This document shows positions 53,498 to 62,099 of a DNA stretch of 64,000 nt, piece by piece (position 1 is the first letter of the stretch; the number at the start of each line of letters is the position of its first letter). The translations under genes were made by a program, and so were the position numbers. This stretch comes from Sphingomonas lacunae (lineage in GTDB: Bacteria; Pseudomonadota; Alphaproteobacteria; Sphingomonadales; Sphingomonadaceae). The stretch spans positions 1,798,001 to 1,862,000 of the forward strand of contig NZ_CP053015.1 of the NCBI RefSeq assembly GCF_012979535.1, in the 5' to 3' direction. The notes beneath the pieces are model-generated. The model had not been told where the DNA came from, made no database searches, and saw only the letters and a list, made by a program, of their open reading frames with translations.

Positions 53498-55849
53498 ATG
53501 AAGCGCACATCGTTTTTGATGCTGGCCGGAACCGCGTTCGCTGCCTGGTCCATGCCGATCCAAGCCCAACAGAGCGTTCGCGCCGGGCAGACGATCAACG
53601 GCAGCCTTGCCTCTACAGACGCGACCATCAGCACGGGCGAATATATCGACCGCTACACGCTGTCGGGCCGCGCCGGTGAGACGTTGACCATCCGGGTCGA
53701 ATCGGGTGCCATTGATCCCTATTTGCTGATGCGCGGCCCGGACGGTTTTTCGGAAGACAATGACGATGTGTCGGAAGCCGACCGGTCATCCGAACTGGTT
53801 GTCACGCTGCCGGCGAGCGGGCGCTATACCATTGGCGTCACCTCTTACAGCGCGGGTGAAACCGGTGACTATCGGCTGAGTGTTCGAAATGGCAGCTTTG
53901 CCTCGGCCCGGCCAAGCGGCGGCACCGCCATCGTCGCGGGCAGGCCGGTGAATGGCCAACTGGCAAGCGGGGACACCACTTTGCCCAGCGGCGAGTTCAT
54001 CGATTATTACACTCTGCAGGGGCAGGCCGGCGAGACGTATGATATCAGCATGCGATCAGCGGCGATCGACAGCTACTTGCTGGTGCGTGGACCGGGCGAC
54101 CTGTCCGAGGACAATGACGATGATGACCGCGGCGCGACACGCAATGCCCGTGTGCGCGTCACGCTGCCCGAAAGCGGCCAGATGCGGATCGGCGCGACCA
54201 GCTATGCTTCGGGTGAGAGCGGTGCCTATTCGCTGAGCGTCAGTCGCTCCGGCCGTGCCGAAGCAACGACCGACCTGGCGGCGAGCGATGGGGAACGGGT
54301 GCGCGATGGCGGAGACCGCGGCGCCGGCGTGACCCTGTTGCCAGGCAGCGACGTATCGGGACGGCTGGCGCAGGGGGATACGCAACTTTCCTCTGGCGAG
54401 TTCACCCGGGAATATAGTTTTCAGGGGCGGGCCGGCCAGCGCGTCGACCTGACGCTGCGGTCGAGCGATTTCGACCCCTATCTGATGGTGCGGGGACCTG
54501 GCGGCTTTTCCGAGGATAATGATGATGATCCGGCTGGTGGAACGAACAGCCGGCTGAACGCCACTCTGCCCAGTGACGGGCGCTACACCGTCACCGTCAC
54601 ATCCTATCGCCCGGGGGAAACCGGTGCATTCAACCTGAGACTGGAAACCGATGGCGGCGAGCGGTCACTGGCCACGAGCGACCGTGATAACAGCACGACC
54701 CCGGCGGTGCGCCCGACCGCCAGCGCCGGTACGTTGCTGGCCATCGGAGAGAGGCGGTCAGGCCGTCTGGCGCAGGGCGACGCGCAGCTGAATTCGGGGG
54801 AATATAGCGACAGCTACCGATTTGTTGGCCGCCGGGGTCAGCGGGTAACGATTGACGTCGGTTCAAGCGCGTTTGACACCTATGTCATGATGCGATCGCC
54901 TTCGGGTGAGGGCACGGACAATGATGATGGTCCTGACGGCACCAATGCCCAGATCGCTCAGGTGCTGAGCGAAAATGGCGAATATGAGGTTATCGTCACA
55001 TCCTATCGGCCGGGCGAGACGGGTGATTACACCCTGTCGGTGATGCCGGGCGAAGAGCCACCGGCGCTGGCCGCGGTGCGGGGTGGCCAACGGGTATTTG
55101 CGGTGATGGTCGGCATTTCCGACTATGAGGGTGAGGGCAATGACCTGCCGCTGACCGATGAGGATGCGACCAAGCTGGAGCAGACGCTGCGCGGTCAGGG
55201 GTTGCTCAATCCGGCAAGCATCACCCTGACCAATGCCGAAGGGACGGTTGCCGGGGTGCGTCAGGCCTTTGCCCGAGTGGCAGCGCAGGCCGGGCCGGAT
55301 GATGTCTTCCTCTTCTTTTATTCCGGACATGGCGGACAGGAACGGGGGCAGGTGAGCCCTACCGAACCTGATGGCATGGACGAAACGCTGACCCTGTATG
55401 ATGGTGACCTGACGGATGACGAGCTGGCTCGCCTGTTCGGCACAGTCCGCGCCCGCGTAGCACTGGCGGTTCTGGACAGTTGTTTCTCCGGCGGGTTCGA
55501 ACGCGATGTGGTCAGCCGTCCCGGCGTGATGGGCATTTTCTCTTCCGAAGAGGATCTGACCAGTTCAGTTGCGGACAAGTTTGAAGCCGGGGGCTATATT
55601 GCCCATTTCATTCGCGATGCCTTTGCCGGGGCGGGTGACGTCAACGGTGATCGCATCCTGGCGGCGGGCGAACTGTCAACCTATCTGCGCGAACGGTTCA
55701 ATGCGCCCGATGTCGGCCGGATTGAAGCGACGACCATTGATGATCAGCGCAATTACCAGAATCTGGTTATCGTTCGCGGCAGCGTGAAGGTCGATGATGC
55801 CATCGTCCGGCTGCGGCCGGGCAGGGACATAGCGGCGCTCGACCGCTAA
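53498..55849 (+). CDS. exported caspase-like (C14) peptidase with four PPC repeats
   Basis: A 783-residue protein from ATG 53498 after a GGGGGG stretch. A signal peptide ends near QAQQS (residue 24). Then come four PPC (pre-peptidase C-terminal) type repeats, each with a G-E-Y/F start, a D-x-Y-L/V and RGP core and an EDNDD or DNDD end. The C-terminal 255 residues are a caspase domain, with His611 in YSGHGG and Cys662 in LDSCFSGG. Such proteases cut after Arg, Lys or Asp; the specificity is unknown. Export to the periplasm or beyond is inferred from the signal. It is convergent with an M48-type peptidase gene four bases away. Confidence 0.87.
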   Translation: MKRTSFLMLAGTAFAAWSMPIQAQQSVRAGQTINGSLASTDATISTGEYIDRYTLSGRAGETLTIRVESGAIDPYLLMRGPDGFSEDNDDVSEADRSSELVVTLPASGRYTIGVTSYSAGETGDYRLSVRNGSFASARPSGGTAIVAGRPVNGQLASGDTTLPSGEFIDYYTLQGQAGETYDISMRSAAIDSYLLVRGPGDLSEDNDDDDRGATRNARVRVTLPESGQMRIGATSYASGESGAYSLSVSRSGRAEATTDLAASDGERVRDGGDRGAGVTLLPGSDVSGRLAQGDTQLSSGEFTREYSFQGRAGQRVDLTLRSSDFDPYLMVRGPGGFSEDNDDDPAGGTNSRLNATLPSDGRYTVTVTSYRPGETGAFNLRLETDGGERSLATSDRDNSTTPAVRPTASAGTLLAIGERRSGRLAQGDAQLNSGEYSDSYRFVGRRGQRVTIDVGSSAFDTYVMMRSPSGEGTDNDDGPDGTNAQIAQVLSENGEYEVIVTSYRPGETGDYTLSVMPGEEPPALAAVRGGQRVFAVMVGISDYEGEGNDLPLTDEDATKLEQTLRGQGLLNPASITLTNAEGTVAGVRQAFARVAAQAGPDDVFLFFYSGHGGQERGQVSPTEPDGMDETLTLYDGDLTDDELARLFGTVRARVALAVLDSCFSGGFERDVVSRPGVMGIFSSEEDLTSSVADKFEAGGYIAHFIRDAFAGAGDVNGDRILAAGELSTYLRERFNAPDVGRIEATTIDDQRNYQNLVIVRGSVKVDDAIVRLRPGRDIAALDR

Positions 55850-55853
55850 GCGC

Positions 55854-56894
55854 CTATTCGCCGTCCGGGACAAGCGGGCCGGGGTTGATCGTGTCAAAGG
55901 GGGGATCGAGCGATCTTTCTTCGGCGATGCGGGCAGCAATCAGCGGCAGCTGTTCATTGATGATGGCGCGCCGTCTCGCCCAGGACGGATGGGTGGGCGC
56001 CGAGGGACCGATGCGGCTTTGGAGCAGGTCAAGCCAGACCAGGGCGGCGCCGGGATCACGACCGGCACGGGCCATCAGCCATGGGGTCAGCCGGTCAGCC
56101 TCGGCCTCCGCCGCGCGGGACAGGGCGGCGCTGCGTCCAAACATCCGGGCAAGGCCGCGCCGCATGCCGGCGGCGTTCTGTCGTTGGCGATGGTGCAGGA
56201 TGTTGTGGGCAAGCTCGTGCGCGATACTCGCGGCGAGCACATCATCATCGGCAGCTGTTTCGACCATGGTTTGGCCGATCCGCACATAGAGGCCATCGGC
56301 CAGTGCTTCGAAGCCACCGCCGGGGTCCATCTGGAAGCGGGTGGGGCAGCCATTGATGCCGTGCAGCACCAATTGATGGTCGCTGCCATCGCTGCGCCGC
56401 ACATGCAATCGCGCTACGCCGTCAGCCAAAGCCGCATCGAGTCGGTCGAGCGCGTCCCTGGTTGAAGCATAGTCAGGGCGGGCGCTGGCAGCGGTGACAG
56501 GTACAGGCACGCCATCCATGGCGATCAGGCCGTCGCCACTGCGCAGCCCGGCCCTGTCAGCGGGCGAGCCGGGGACGACCAAAAGGACCGCGACGCCATT
56601 TGCCGCCGGAAACATCGCGGCGGCCTGTTGAGCGGTGAGGCGACCGTACTGGGCGCGGCTGTGCAGATCCATGCCGGTGCGCGCCACCGGGCCGCTGCAG
56701 AGACCATGGGCCGCAACAGCCAGGGCTTCGCCCAGCGTTGCGACGCGCAGGTCAAGAGCGGCAATGTCGCTGCCTGCCGGAGTCTCATTTGCGGCGTGGA
56801 GGGGCGCCGCCGCCATGGCCAGCCCAAGCAACAGCAGCAGATGCAGCCATGGGCGGGACAGGCGCGAATGGATTGGGTTGGGACGGCAGTCCAT
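55854..56894 (-). CDS. M48-type metallopeptidase with PDZ domain, exported
   Basis: A 346-residue exported protein: signal peptide ending AAPLHA, a PDZ-like domain (VVPGSPADRAGLRSGDGLIAMDG, residues about 107-128) and an M48 peptidase domain with HELAH (His226, Glu227, His230); the third zinc ligand is Glu263 or Glu265. It should cleave misfolded envelope proteins or process small proteins, with the PDZ binding the substrate end. It is convergent with the caspase-like gene, four bases apart, so the two do not share a transcript. Confidence 0.8.
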   Translation of the reverse strand: MDCRPNPIHSRLSRPWLHLLLLLGLAMAAAPLHAANETPAGSDIAALDLRVATLGEALAVAAHGLCSGPVARTGMDLHSRAQYGRLTAQQAAAMFPAANGVAVLLVVPGSPADRAGLRSGDGLIAMDGVPVPVTAASARPDYASTRDALDRLDAALADGVARLHVRRSDGSDHQLVLHGINGCPTRFQMDPGGGFEALADGLYVRIGQTMVETAADDDVLAASIAHELAHNILHHRQRQNAAGMRRGLARMFGRSAALSRAAEAEADRLTPWLMARAGRDPGAALVWLDLLQSRIGPSAPTHPSWARRRAIINEQLPLIAARIAEERSLDPPFDTINPGPLVPDGE

Positions 56895-57143
56895 GCGGGC
56901 ATGATAGCATGGCTCGACGCCATTGTGACAAGTGCCCAGAAGCGAGTGGCGCTGCCCAATGATCCGGATAGTGATTCGTAACCGCGCGGTAGATTGAACC
57001 GGAATCGCAACAATCGGTTCATCTTGTTTTTGCAGCGACTTGACCCAGGACAGTCATGATTCTTTCTATAAACTTGACTTTAACCTGACTTGGAGCAATA
57101 AGCGTTTATCAAATCTGGACCACAACAAGTAAGGAGCCTCCCC

Positions 57144-57380
57144 ATGAGCATTCGCAAGCTGGCCTTGGCCGCCATCCTCAGCGCATCGCTTTCGAGCGCT
57201 CCGGTCATGGCTCAGACCGCGCCGGCACCGGTTACCGCCGAACGCGCAAGCGTCCAGTCGGAAGAATTCAGTGCGCAAGCTGGCGGCTTTCCTTTTCTGA
57301 TCGTTTTCGTTGTCATCGCGGCTGGCCTTGGCCTGTTCTTCGCGCTCGATGACAGCAACGACACCCCGACCAGCGTCTGA
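57144..57380 (+). CDS. small exported membrane protein, sphingomonad type
   Basis: A 78-residue protein with a signal-like N-terminus (LALAAILSASLSSAPVMAQ), a short Ala/Pro linker and one C-terminal membrane segment (FPFLIVFVVIAAGLGLFFAL). The ribosome site AAGGAG is six to seven bases before the ATG. A terminator follows. I do not know a function. It is not part of an operon; flanking non-coding regions are 249 and 260 bases. Strong signals and a dedicated terminator suggest high expression. Confidence 0.72.
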   Translation: MSIRKLALAAILSASLSSAPVMAQTAPAPVTAERASVQSEEFSAQAGGFPFLIVFVVIAAGLGLFFALDDSNDTPTSV

Positions 57381-57404
57381 CGCAAGGTCCATCTTGATTT
57401 CCTG

Positions 57405-57435
57405 AAAGGGCGGCCGTTCGGTCGCCCTTTTTCGT
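57405..57435 (+). terminator. rho-independent terminator
   Basis: Arms AAAGGGCGGCC and GGTCGCCCTTT (one G-T pair), loop GTTC, then more T, after the 78-residue gene. Confidence 0.88.
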
Positions 57436-57494
57436 TGCTGTAAAGTCGCTCTTGGCCCACGGCTCGTTGAAGTGGCAAGGGGCCTCGGCTAATG

Positions 57495-57538
57495 GATCAG
57501 CCAGCACAAGGGCTGATCAAACCGAACATGGGGTTCGG
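57495..57538. promoter_or_regulatory. two inverted repeats before mmsA
   Basis: GATCAGCC / GGCTGATC (57495-57518, 8-base spacer) and CCGAAC / GTTCGG (57522-57538, 5-base loop), about 100-145 bases before the mmsA start. Possible regulator sites. Confidence 0.35.
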
Positions 57539-57640
57539 ATGTGATGCAGCATCCTTTTGGCAAGAGATTCAACCGCTAGTTTGCGCGGCCGCATGTGGCA
57601 ATGCATGGCCATAAAGATGATCAACGGGAGTAACGAGTTC

Positions 57641-59137
57641 ATGCGCAGCATCCCCCATTTCCTCGCCCCCGGTGTTGCCGTCTCGGGCAACCGGACCAGC
57701 GACGTATTCGATCCCAATGCCGGGTCGGTACAGGCGCAGGTGACGCTGGGCGACGCAGCCCTGCTCGAACGGGTGGTGGCAGCAGCGCAGGCGGCACAAC
57801 CGGGCTGGGCGGCGACCAACCCGCAGCGGCGCGCGCGGGTGATGTTCGAGTTCAAGCGGCTGGTCGAAGCCCATATGGACGAGCTGGCGCATTTGCTGTC
57901 GAGCGAGCATGGCAAGGTAATTGCCGACAGCAAGGGCGACATCCAGCGCGGGCTGGAGGTGATCGAGTTCGCTTGTGGCATTCCGCACGCGCTGAAGGGT
58001 GAATATACGCAAGGCGCGGGGCCGGGCATCGACGTCTATTCGATGCGCCAGCCGGTCGGCATTGGCGCGGGCATCACGCCGTTCAACTTCCCGGCGATGA
58101 TCCCGCTGTGGATGTCAGGCGTGGCGCTGGCGACGGGCAATGCCTTCATACTGAAGCCGAGCGAGCGTGACCCGAGTGTGCCGGTGCGGCTGGCAGAACT
58201 GTTCCTTGAGGCCGGTCTGCCCGAGGGCGTGTTGCAGGTGGTGCAGGGCGACAAGGAGATGGTTGATGCCATCCTAGACCATCCTGGCATTGCCGCGGTG
58301 AGCTTTGTCGGGTCGTCGGATATTGCCCATTATGTCTATAATCGCGGGGTGGCCGCGGGCAAGCGGGTGCAGGCGATGGGTGGGGCCAAGAACCATGGCA
58401 TCGTCATGCCCGACGCCGATCTCGACCAGGTGGTCAATGACCTGACCGGCGCGGCCTTTGGCTCGGCAGGTGAGCGTTGCATGGCGCTGCCGGTGGTTGT
58501 GCCGGTGACCGACAAGACAGCGAACGAATTGCGCGAGGCGCTGATCCCGGCGATTGCCAAGCTGCGCGTGGGTGTCTCGACCGATGCTGACGCCCATTAT
58601 GGCCCGGTGGTCAATGCCGCGCACAAGGCGCGGGTCGAGGGCTGGATTGCCAAGGGCGTCGAGGAAGGTGCCGAACTGGTGGTCGATGGACGCGGCTTTG
58701 CCCTGCAAGGGCATGAGCAGGGCTTCTTCATCGGGCCGAGCCTGTTCGACCGGGTGACGACCAGCATGGAAAGCTACAAGGAAGAGATATTCGGCCCCGT
58801 GTTGCAGATGGTTCGTGCCGGCAGTTTCGAGGAGGCGCTCGCGCTGCCCAGCCAGCACCAATATGGCAATGGCGTCGCCATCTTTACCCGCAACGGCCAT
58901 GCGGCGCGCGAATTTGCCCATAGGGTCAATGTCGGCATGGTCGGCATCAATGTGCCGATTCCGGTGCCGGTCGCCTATCACTCGTTCGGCGGATGGAAGC
59001 GCTCCGCGTTCGGCGACATCAACCAGCATGGAATGGAAGGCGTCCGCTTCTGGACCAAGACCAAGACGATCACGCAGCGCTGGCCCGACGGATCAGTCGA
59101 CGGGGGCAACGCGTTCGTCATCCCGACGATGGGTTGA
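57641..59137 (+). CDS. mmsA: CoA-acylating methylmalonate-semialdehyde dehydrogenase
   Basis: About 498 residues from ATG 57641, preceded by CGGGAG; the frame is open to 57557 but the family starts here. The enzyme makes propionyl-CoA from methylmalonate semialdehyde (valine breakdown) with NAD and CoA. Seen are GITPFNFPAMIPLWM, GGAKNHGIVMPDADLD and the catalytic Cys in GERCMALPVV, the MmsA signature. Cytoplasmic. It lies 24 bases upstream of mmsB. Its propionyl-CoA product connects to the propionate-activation genes elsewhere in the window. Confidence 0.95.
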   Translation: MRSIPHFLAPGVAVSGNRTSDVFDPNAGSVQAQVTLGDAALLERVVAAAQAAQPGWAATNPQRRARVMFEFKRLVEAHMDELAHLLSSEHGKVIADSKGDIQRGLEVIEFACGIPHALKGEYTQGAGPGIDVYSMRQPVGIGAGITPFNFPAMIPLWMSGVALATGNAFILKPSERDPSVPVRLAELFLEAGLPEGVLQVVQGDKEMVDAILDHPGIAAVSFVGSSDIAHYVYNRGVAAGKRVQAMGGAKNHGIVMPDADLDQVVNDLTGAAFGSAGERCMALPVVVPVTDKTANELREALIPAIAKLRVGVSTDADAHYGPVVNAAHKARVEGWIAKGVEEGAELVVDGRGFALQGHEQGFFIGPSLFDRVTTSMESYKEEIFGPVLQMVRAGSFEEALALPSQHQYGNGVAIFTRNGHAAREFAHRVNVGMVGINVPIPVPVAYHSFGGWKRSAFGDINQHGMEGVRFWTKTKTITQRWPDGSVDGGNAFVIPTMG

Positions 59138-59161
59138 GATGAGCCGAGCGGGAGAGAATTT

Positions 59162-60049
59162 ATGACCAGCATAGCCTTTATCGGCCTCGGCAACATGGGC
59201 GGCGGGATGGCGGCCAATCTGGCGAAGGCCGGGCATGACGTGCGTGCCTTTGACCTGTCCGCCGAGGCCTTGGCGCGCGCGGCTGAGGCGGGCTGTCTGG
59301 GCGCCGCGAGCGCCGGGGAGGCGGTGACGGGGGCCGAGGTGGTCGTCACCATGCTGCCCGCCGGCAAACATGTCGCGGCGGTCTATGAAGGCGATGTCTT
59401 CCCCCATGCGGCGCCGGGCACGCTGTTGATCGATTGCTCGACGATCGATGTGGCGACGGCGCGGTCGAACATCGAGGCGGCATCGGCCAAGGGTCTCGTG
59501 GCGGTCGATGCGCCGGTCTCGGGCGGGATTGCCGCAGCCAATGCCGGGACGCTGACCTTCATGGCTGGCGGCAGCAAGGAGGCATTCGACCGGGCGGAAG
59601 TGATCCTCTCGGCGATGGGCAAGGCGGTGATCCATGCCGGCGGACCGGGCGCGGGGCAGGCGGCGAAAATCTGCAACAACATGCTGCTCGGCGCGTCGAT
59701 GATCGCGACGTGCGAGAGCCTGGCGCTGGCGCAGAAGCTGGGGCTCGACCCGCAGACATTCTTTGACATTGCCTCGGTGAGTTCGGGCCAGAACTGGTCG
59801 CTGACCAGCTATTGCCCGCTGCCCGGTGTCGGGCCGGAGACGCCCGCTGACCGCGATTATCAGGGGGGCTTTGCCGCCGCGCTGATGCTCAAGGACCTGC
59901 GGCTGGCGATGGAGGCGGCGCAATCGGTGGATGCCGACACGCCGATGGGGGCCAAGGCGCGCGAGCTCTATGAAGCGATGGACGCCCGGGGTGAGGGGGG
60001 ACTCGATTTCTCCGCCATCATCCGCGCGTTGCAGGCGGGGACGGCCTGA
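59162..60049 (+). CDS. mmsB: 3-hydroxyisobutyrate dehydrogenase
   Basis: A 295-residue NAD-dependent enzyme of the beta-hydroxyacid dehydrogenase group. The N-terminal Rossmann GLGNMGGGMAANLAKAGH, the substrate-binding DAPVSGGIAAANAGTLTFM and the catalytic Lys in GAGQAAKICNNMLLG are all present. It makes methylmalonate semialdehyde from 3-hydroxyisobutyrate, the step before MmsA. Likely co-transcribed with mmsA. Confidence 0.94.
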   Translation: MTSIAFIGLGNMGGGMAANLAKAGHDVRAFDLSAEALARAAEAGCLGAASAGEAVTGAEVVVTMLPAGKHVAAVYEGDVFPHAAPGTLLIDCSTIDVATARSNIEAASAKGLVAVDAPVSGGIAAANAGTLTFMAGGSKEAFDRAEVILSAMGKAVIHAGGPGAGQAAKICNNMLLGASMIATCESLALAQKLGLDPQTFFDIASVSSGQNWSLTSYCPLPGVGPETPADRDYQGGFAAALMLKDLRLAMEAAQSVDADTPMGAKARELYEAMDARGEGGLDFSAIIRALQAGTA

Positions 60050-60061
60050 CCCGGCCCCTGC

Positions 60062-60847
60062 TCAGCGGCCGGTGAAAGCGGCGGGGCGCTTTTCGAGGAA
60101 GCTGTTGATGCCTTCCTTGAAATCGTCCGAGGCGAACAGCGGCAGCAGTTGCAGATAGACATGCTGGACATGCGTCGGGAAAGTCTCGTCGAGGCCCATG
60201 CGCATCATCCGCTTGGCAGCGCGGACGGCCTTGGGTGCGTTGGCGGCGATGTCGAGCGCCATGGTGCGGGCCGTGGCGGCAACCTCGGCGGTCGGCACGA
60301 CATGGTTGGCAAGCCCCTCGGCGAGGCAGTCGGCGGCGCTGAGGGTGCGGCCGGTGAAGATGATCTCCGCCGCCTTGGCCCAACCGACCATGCGGGGGAG
60401 AAACCAGGTTCCACCGGATTCCGGCACAATGCCCCGCTTGACGAAGGCCGGGGCGAGCTTCGCATCCTCTGCCATGATGCGGATGTCGCAGCCGAGCGCG
60501 AGGTCCATGCCATAACCGGCGGCTGAACCGTTGAGCGCGCAGATGACGGGCTTGTCCATTTCAAACAGGACGGTCGGCGGCGTGTTGCGCAGGTCGATGG
60601 TGTCGGCAAAGCTGCTGCCGGTGCCGATACCTTCGCCGTTGGCTGCCTCGTTAAGGTCAAGCCCGGCGCAGAAGGCACGGCCGGTCCCGGTGAGAATCAC
60701 GACGCGGGCTTCCGGGTCGCGATCAGCGCGGACCAGCGTCGCGGTCAGCTCGTCGAGCATTTCGCGCGAGATGGTGTTCATCCGCTCGGGCCGGTTGAGG
60801 GTAATGGTCGCGATGCCTTCGCTGACCGCATAATCCAGTGCTGCCAT
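60062..60847 (-). CDS. enoyl-CoA hydratase/isomerase
   Basis: A 261-residue crotonase-fold enzyme. The oxyanion hole is in RAFCAGLDLNE and CALNGSAAGYGMDLALGCD, and the catalytic Glu is likely in PESGGTWFLPRM, as in PaaG/PaaF and isomerase-type enzymes. It is convergent with mmsB. In the valine pathway a hydratase is needed for methacrylyl-CoA, so it could serve the same pathway, but fatty-acid or aromatic breakdown is equally possible. Confidence 0.85.
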   Translation of the reverse strand: MAALDYAVSEGIATITLNRPERMNTISREMLDELTATLVRADRDPEARVVILTGTGRAFCAGLDLNEAANGEGIGTGSSFADTIDLRNTPPTVLFEMDKPVICALNGSAAGYGMDLALGCDIRIMAEDAKLAPAFVKRGIVPESGGTWFLPRMVGWAKAAEIIFTGRTLSAADCLAEGLANHVVPTAEVAATARTMALDIAANAPKAVRAAKRMMRMGLDETFPTHVQHVYLQLLPLFASDDFKEGINSFLEKRPAAFTGR

Positions 60848-60945
60848 GATCTGCTCTCCCTAGATGCGCTCTCTGGCTTTTGGCCAAGCTGTCATATCGG
60901 CACGCCCTTGTCCCCTGACAGTTGCAATGGGTGTCGGCGAAGGTG

Positions 60946-61570
60946 TCAGTCGAGCCTGGACAGCAGGGTGTCCATTTCGACCAGATATTTGAGGCTGCTT
61001 TCAGTGAGGCCGTTGAGATTGGCTTTGGCCTTGTCAGTCACGGTCATGAAATTGCGCTCATCCTTGGTGATCCAGCCCTTGTCCTGGAGGATATGCAATT
61101 TGCGGCGGACGGTTTCGCGGGGGATGCCGCTATAGTCGGCAATGGATTGGAGATTGATCGCGGCCGAAAGCAGCATTGCCGTTGTCAGCCTGACCGAGGC
61201 GACGAACAAGGCGTCGGCAATATTTCCACTCTCAATCTTCTCTGGCAGGTTGGGAATAAGCCGTGTCATAATAAAGAAGATGGCCATCTGAATGAACAGG
61301 ATGGGTATGCTCCAGATGACGATGTCCCAGACATTGATCGAGCCAGCGAGGCAAAAAAGCCAAGGGCAGGCCAAGGCTCATCAGGGCCGAGCTTGCCACG
61401 ATGGCTACGGCAATATTTCCCTGCTGGATCAGAGCCAACTTGCTGAGCGGCGTGACATAGAAGTAAATGACTGTCGTCGCCACCCAGAGGCAGAGGGCTA
61501 CCCCAAGATGGAGTAGCAAGATCGGCAGGCCGACAAAGGCACTATCCAGAACAAGAGATGCAGTTTCCAT
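60946..61570 (-). pseudogene. DUF350-like membrane protein with winged-helix C-terminus, split by a frameshift
   Basis: From ATG 61570 (GGGGGA before it) the frame encodes the first half of a DUF350-type membrane protein: LPILLLHLGVALCLW and VTPLSKLALIQQGNIAVAIVASSALMSLGLPLAF. It then leaves the frame at a T6 run (plus-strand A run at 61353-61358). One base less puts it in frame with the second half: SINVWDIVIWSIPILFIQMAIFF, LIPNLPEKIESGNIADALFVAS, then SIADYSGIPRETVRRKLHILQDKG, a winged-helix DNA-binding motif. Repaired, it would be about 207 residues. Either a sequencing slip, a pseudogene or true frameshifting. Confidence 0.75.
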
Positions 61571-61696
61571 GACGTTCCCCCAATACATATTGGAGCAGGG
61601 GGTAGTGGTCCTGACACGCTAACACATTGATCCAAATCATAATACCAAGCAGGCGTCAGGGTCGCTCCTTTTCCGCAAGGGGGCGCGGTTTGAAAG

Positions 61697-62083
61697 TCAA
61701 TTGACTGTGAAGCTGACCGTGCCGGTGACGCGGTGGCCGTCTGCCCCGGTAGCTTGCCAGCGCACATCGTAGCTGCCGACCGGCAGGGGCTGGCGCAGGG
61801 TCAGGGTCATTGTCTTGTTGTCCGATGACCAGGCGGTAGTGAAGTTGCGGATGACCATCTCCCCATGGTTGGGGACACCGGGCATGGCGGTCATGACGAT
61901 CGACGCGGCACTCGCGGTCGGTGAGACAGCTTCGGCGAAAGTCAGTGTGACCGTGCGCGGACGTGCGACGGTTGAGGACTGCGCCGGGGTGGATGCGGCA
62001 AGCTGTGTGTGGGCAGCGACGCCGACGGGTGTTGCCGCAACGGCGAGCAGCGTGAGGGCAGCGGCGAGGGAGCTAATGCGCAT
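61697..62083 (-). CDS. copC: CopC-type periplasmic copper-binding protein
   Basis: A 128-residue protein from ATG 62083 with a signal peptide ending VGVAAH. The mature N-terminus HTQLAASTPA begins with His, the copper ligand of CopC amino termini, and the C-terminal histidine lies in DGHRVTGTVSF. The fold is a beta-sandwich. It shuttles copper in the periplasm. It is the last of copA-copB-copC, 16 bases after copB; copD is not seen next to it. Confidence 0.88.
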   Translation of the reverse strand: MRISSLAAALTLLAVAATPVGVAAHTQLAASTPAQSSTVARPRTVTLTFAEAVSPTASAASIVMTAMPGVPNHGEMVIRNFTTAWSSDNKTMTLTLRQPLPVGSYDVRWQATGADGHRVTGTVSFTVN

Positions 62084-62099
62084 GGGGGGCTTCCTTTTT

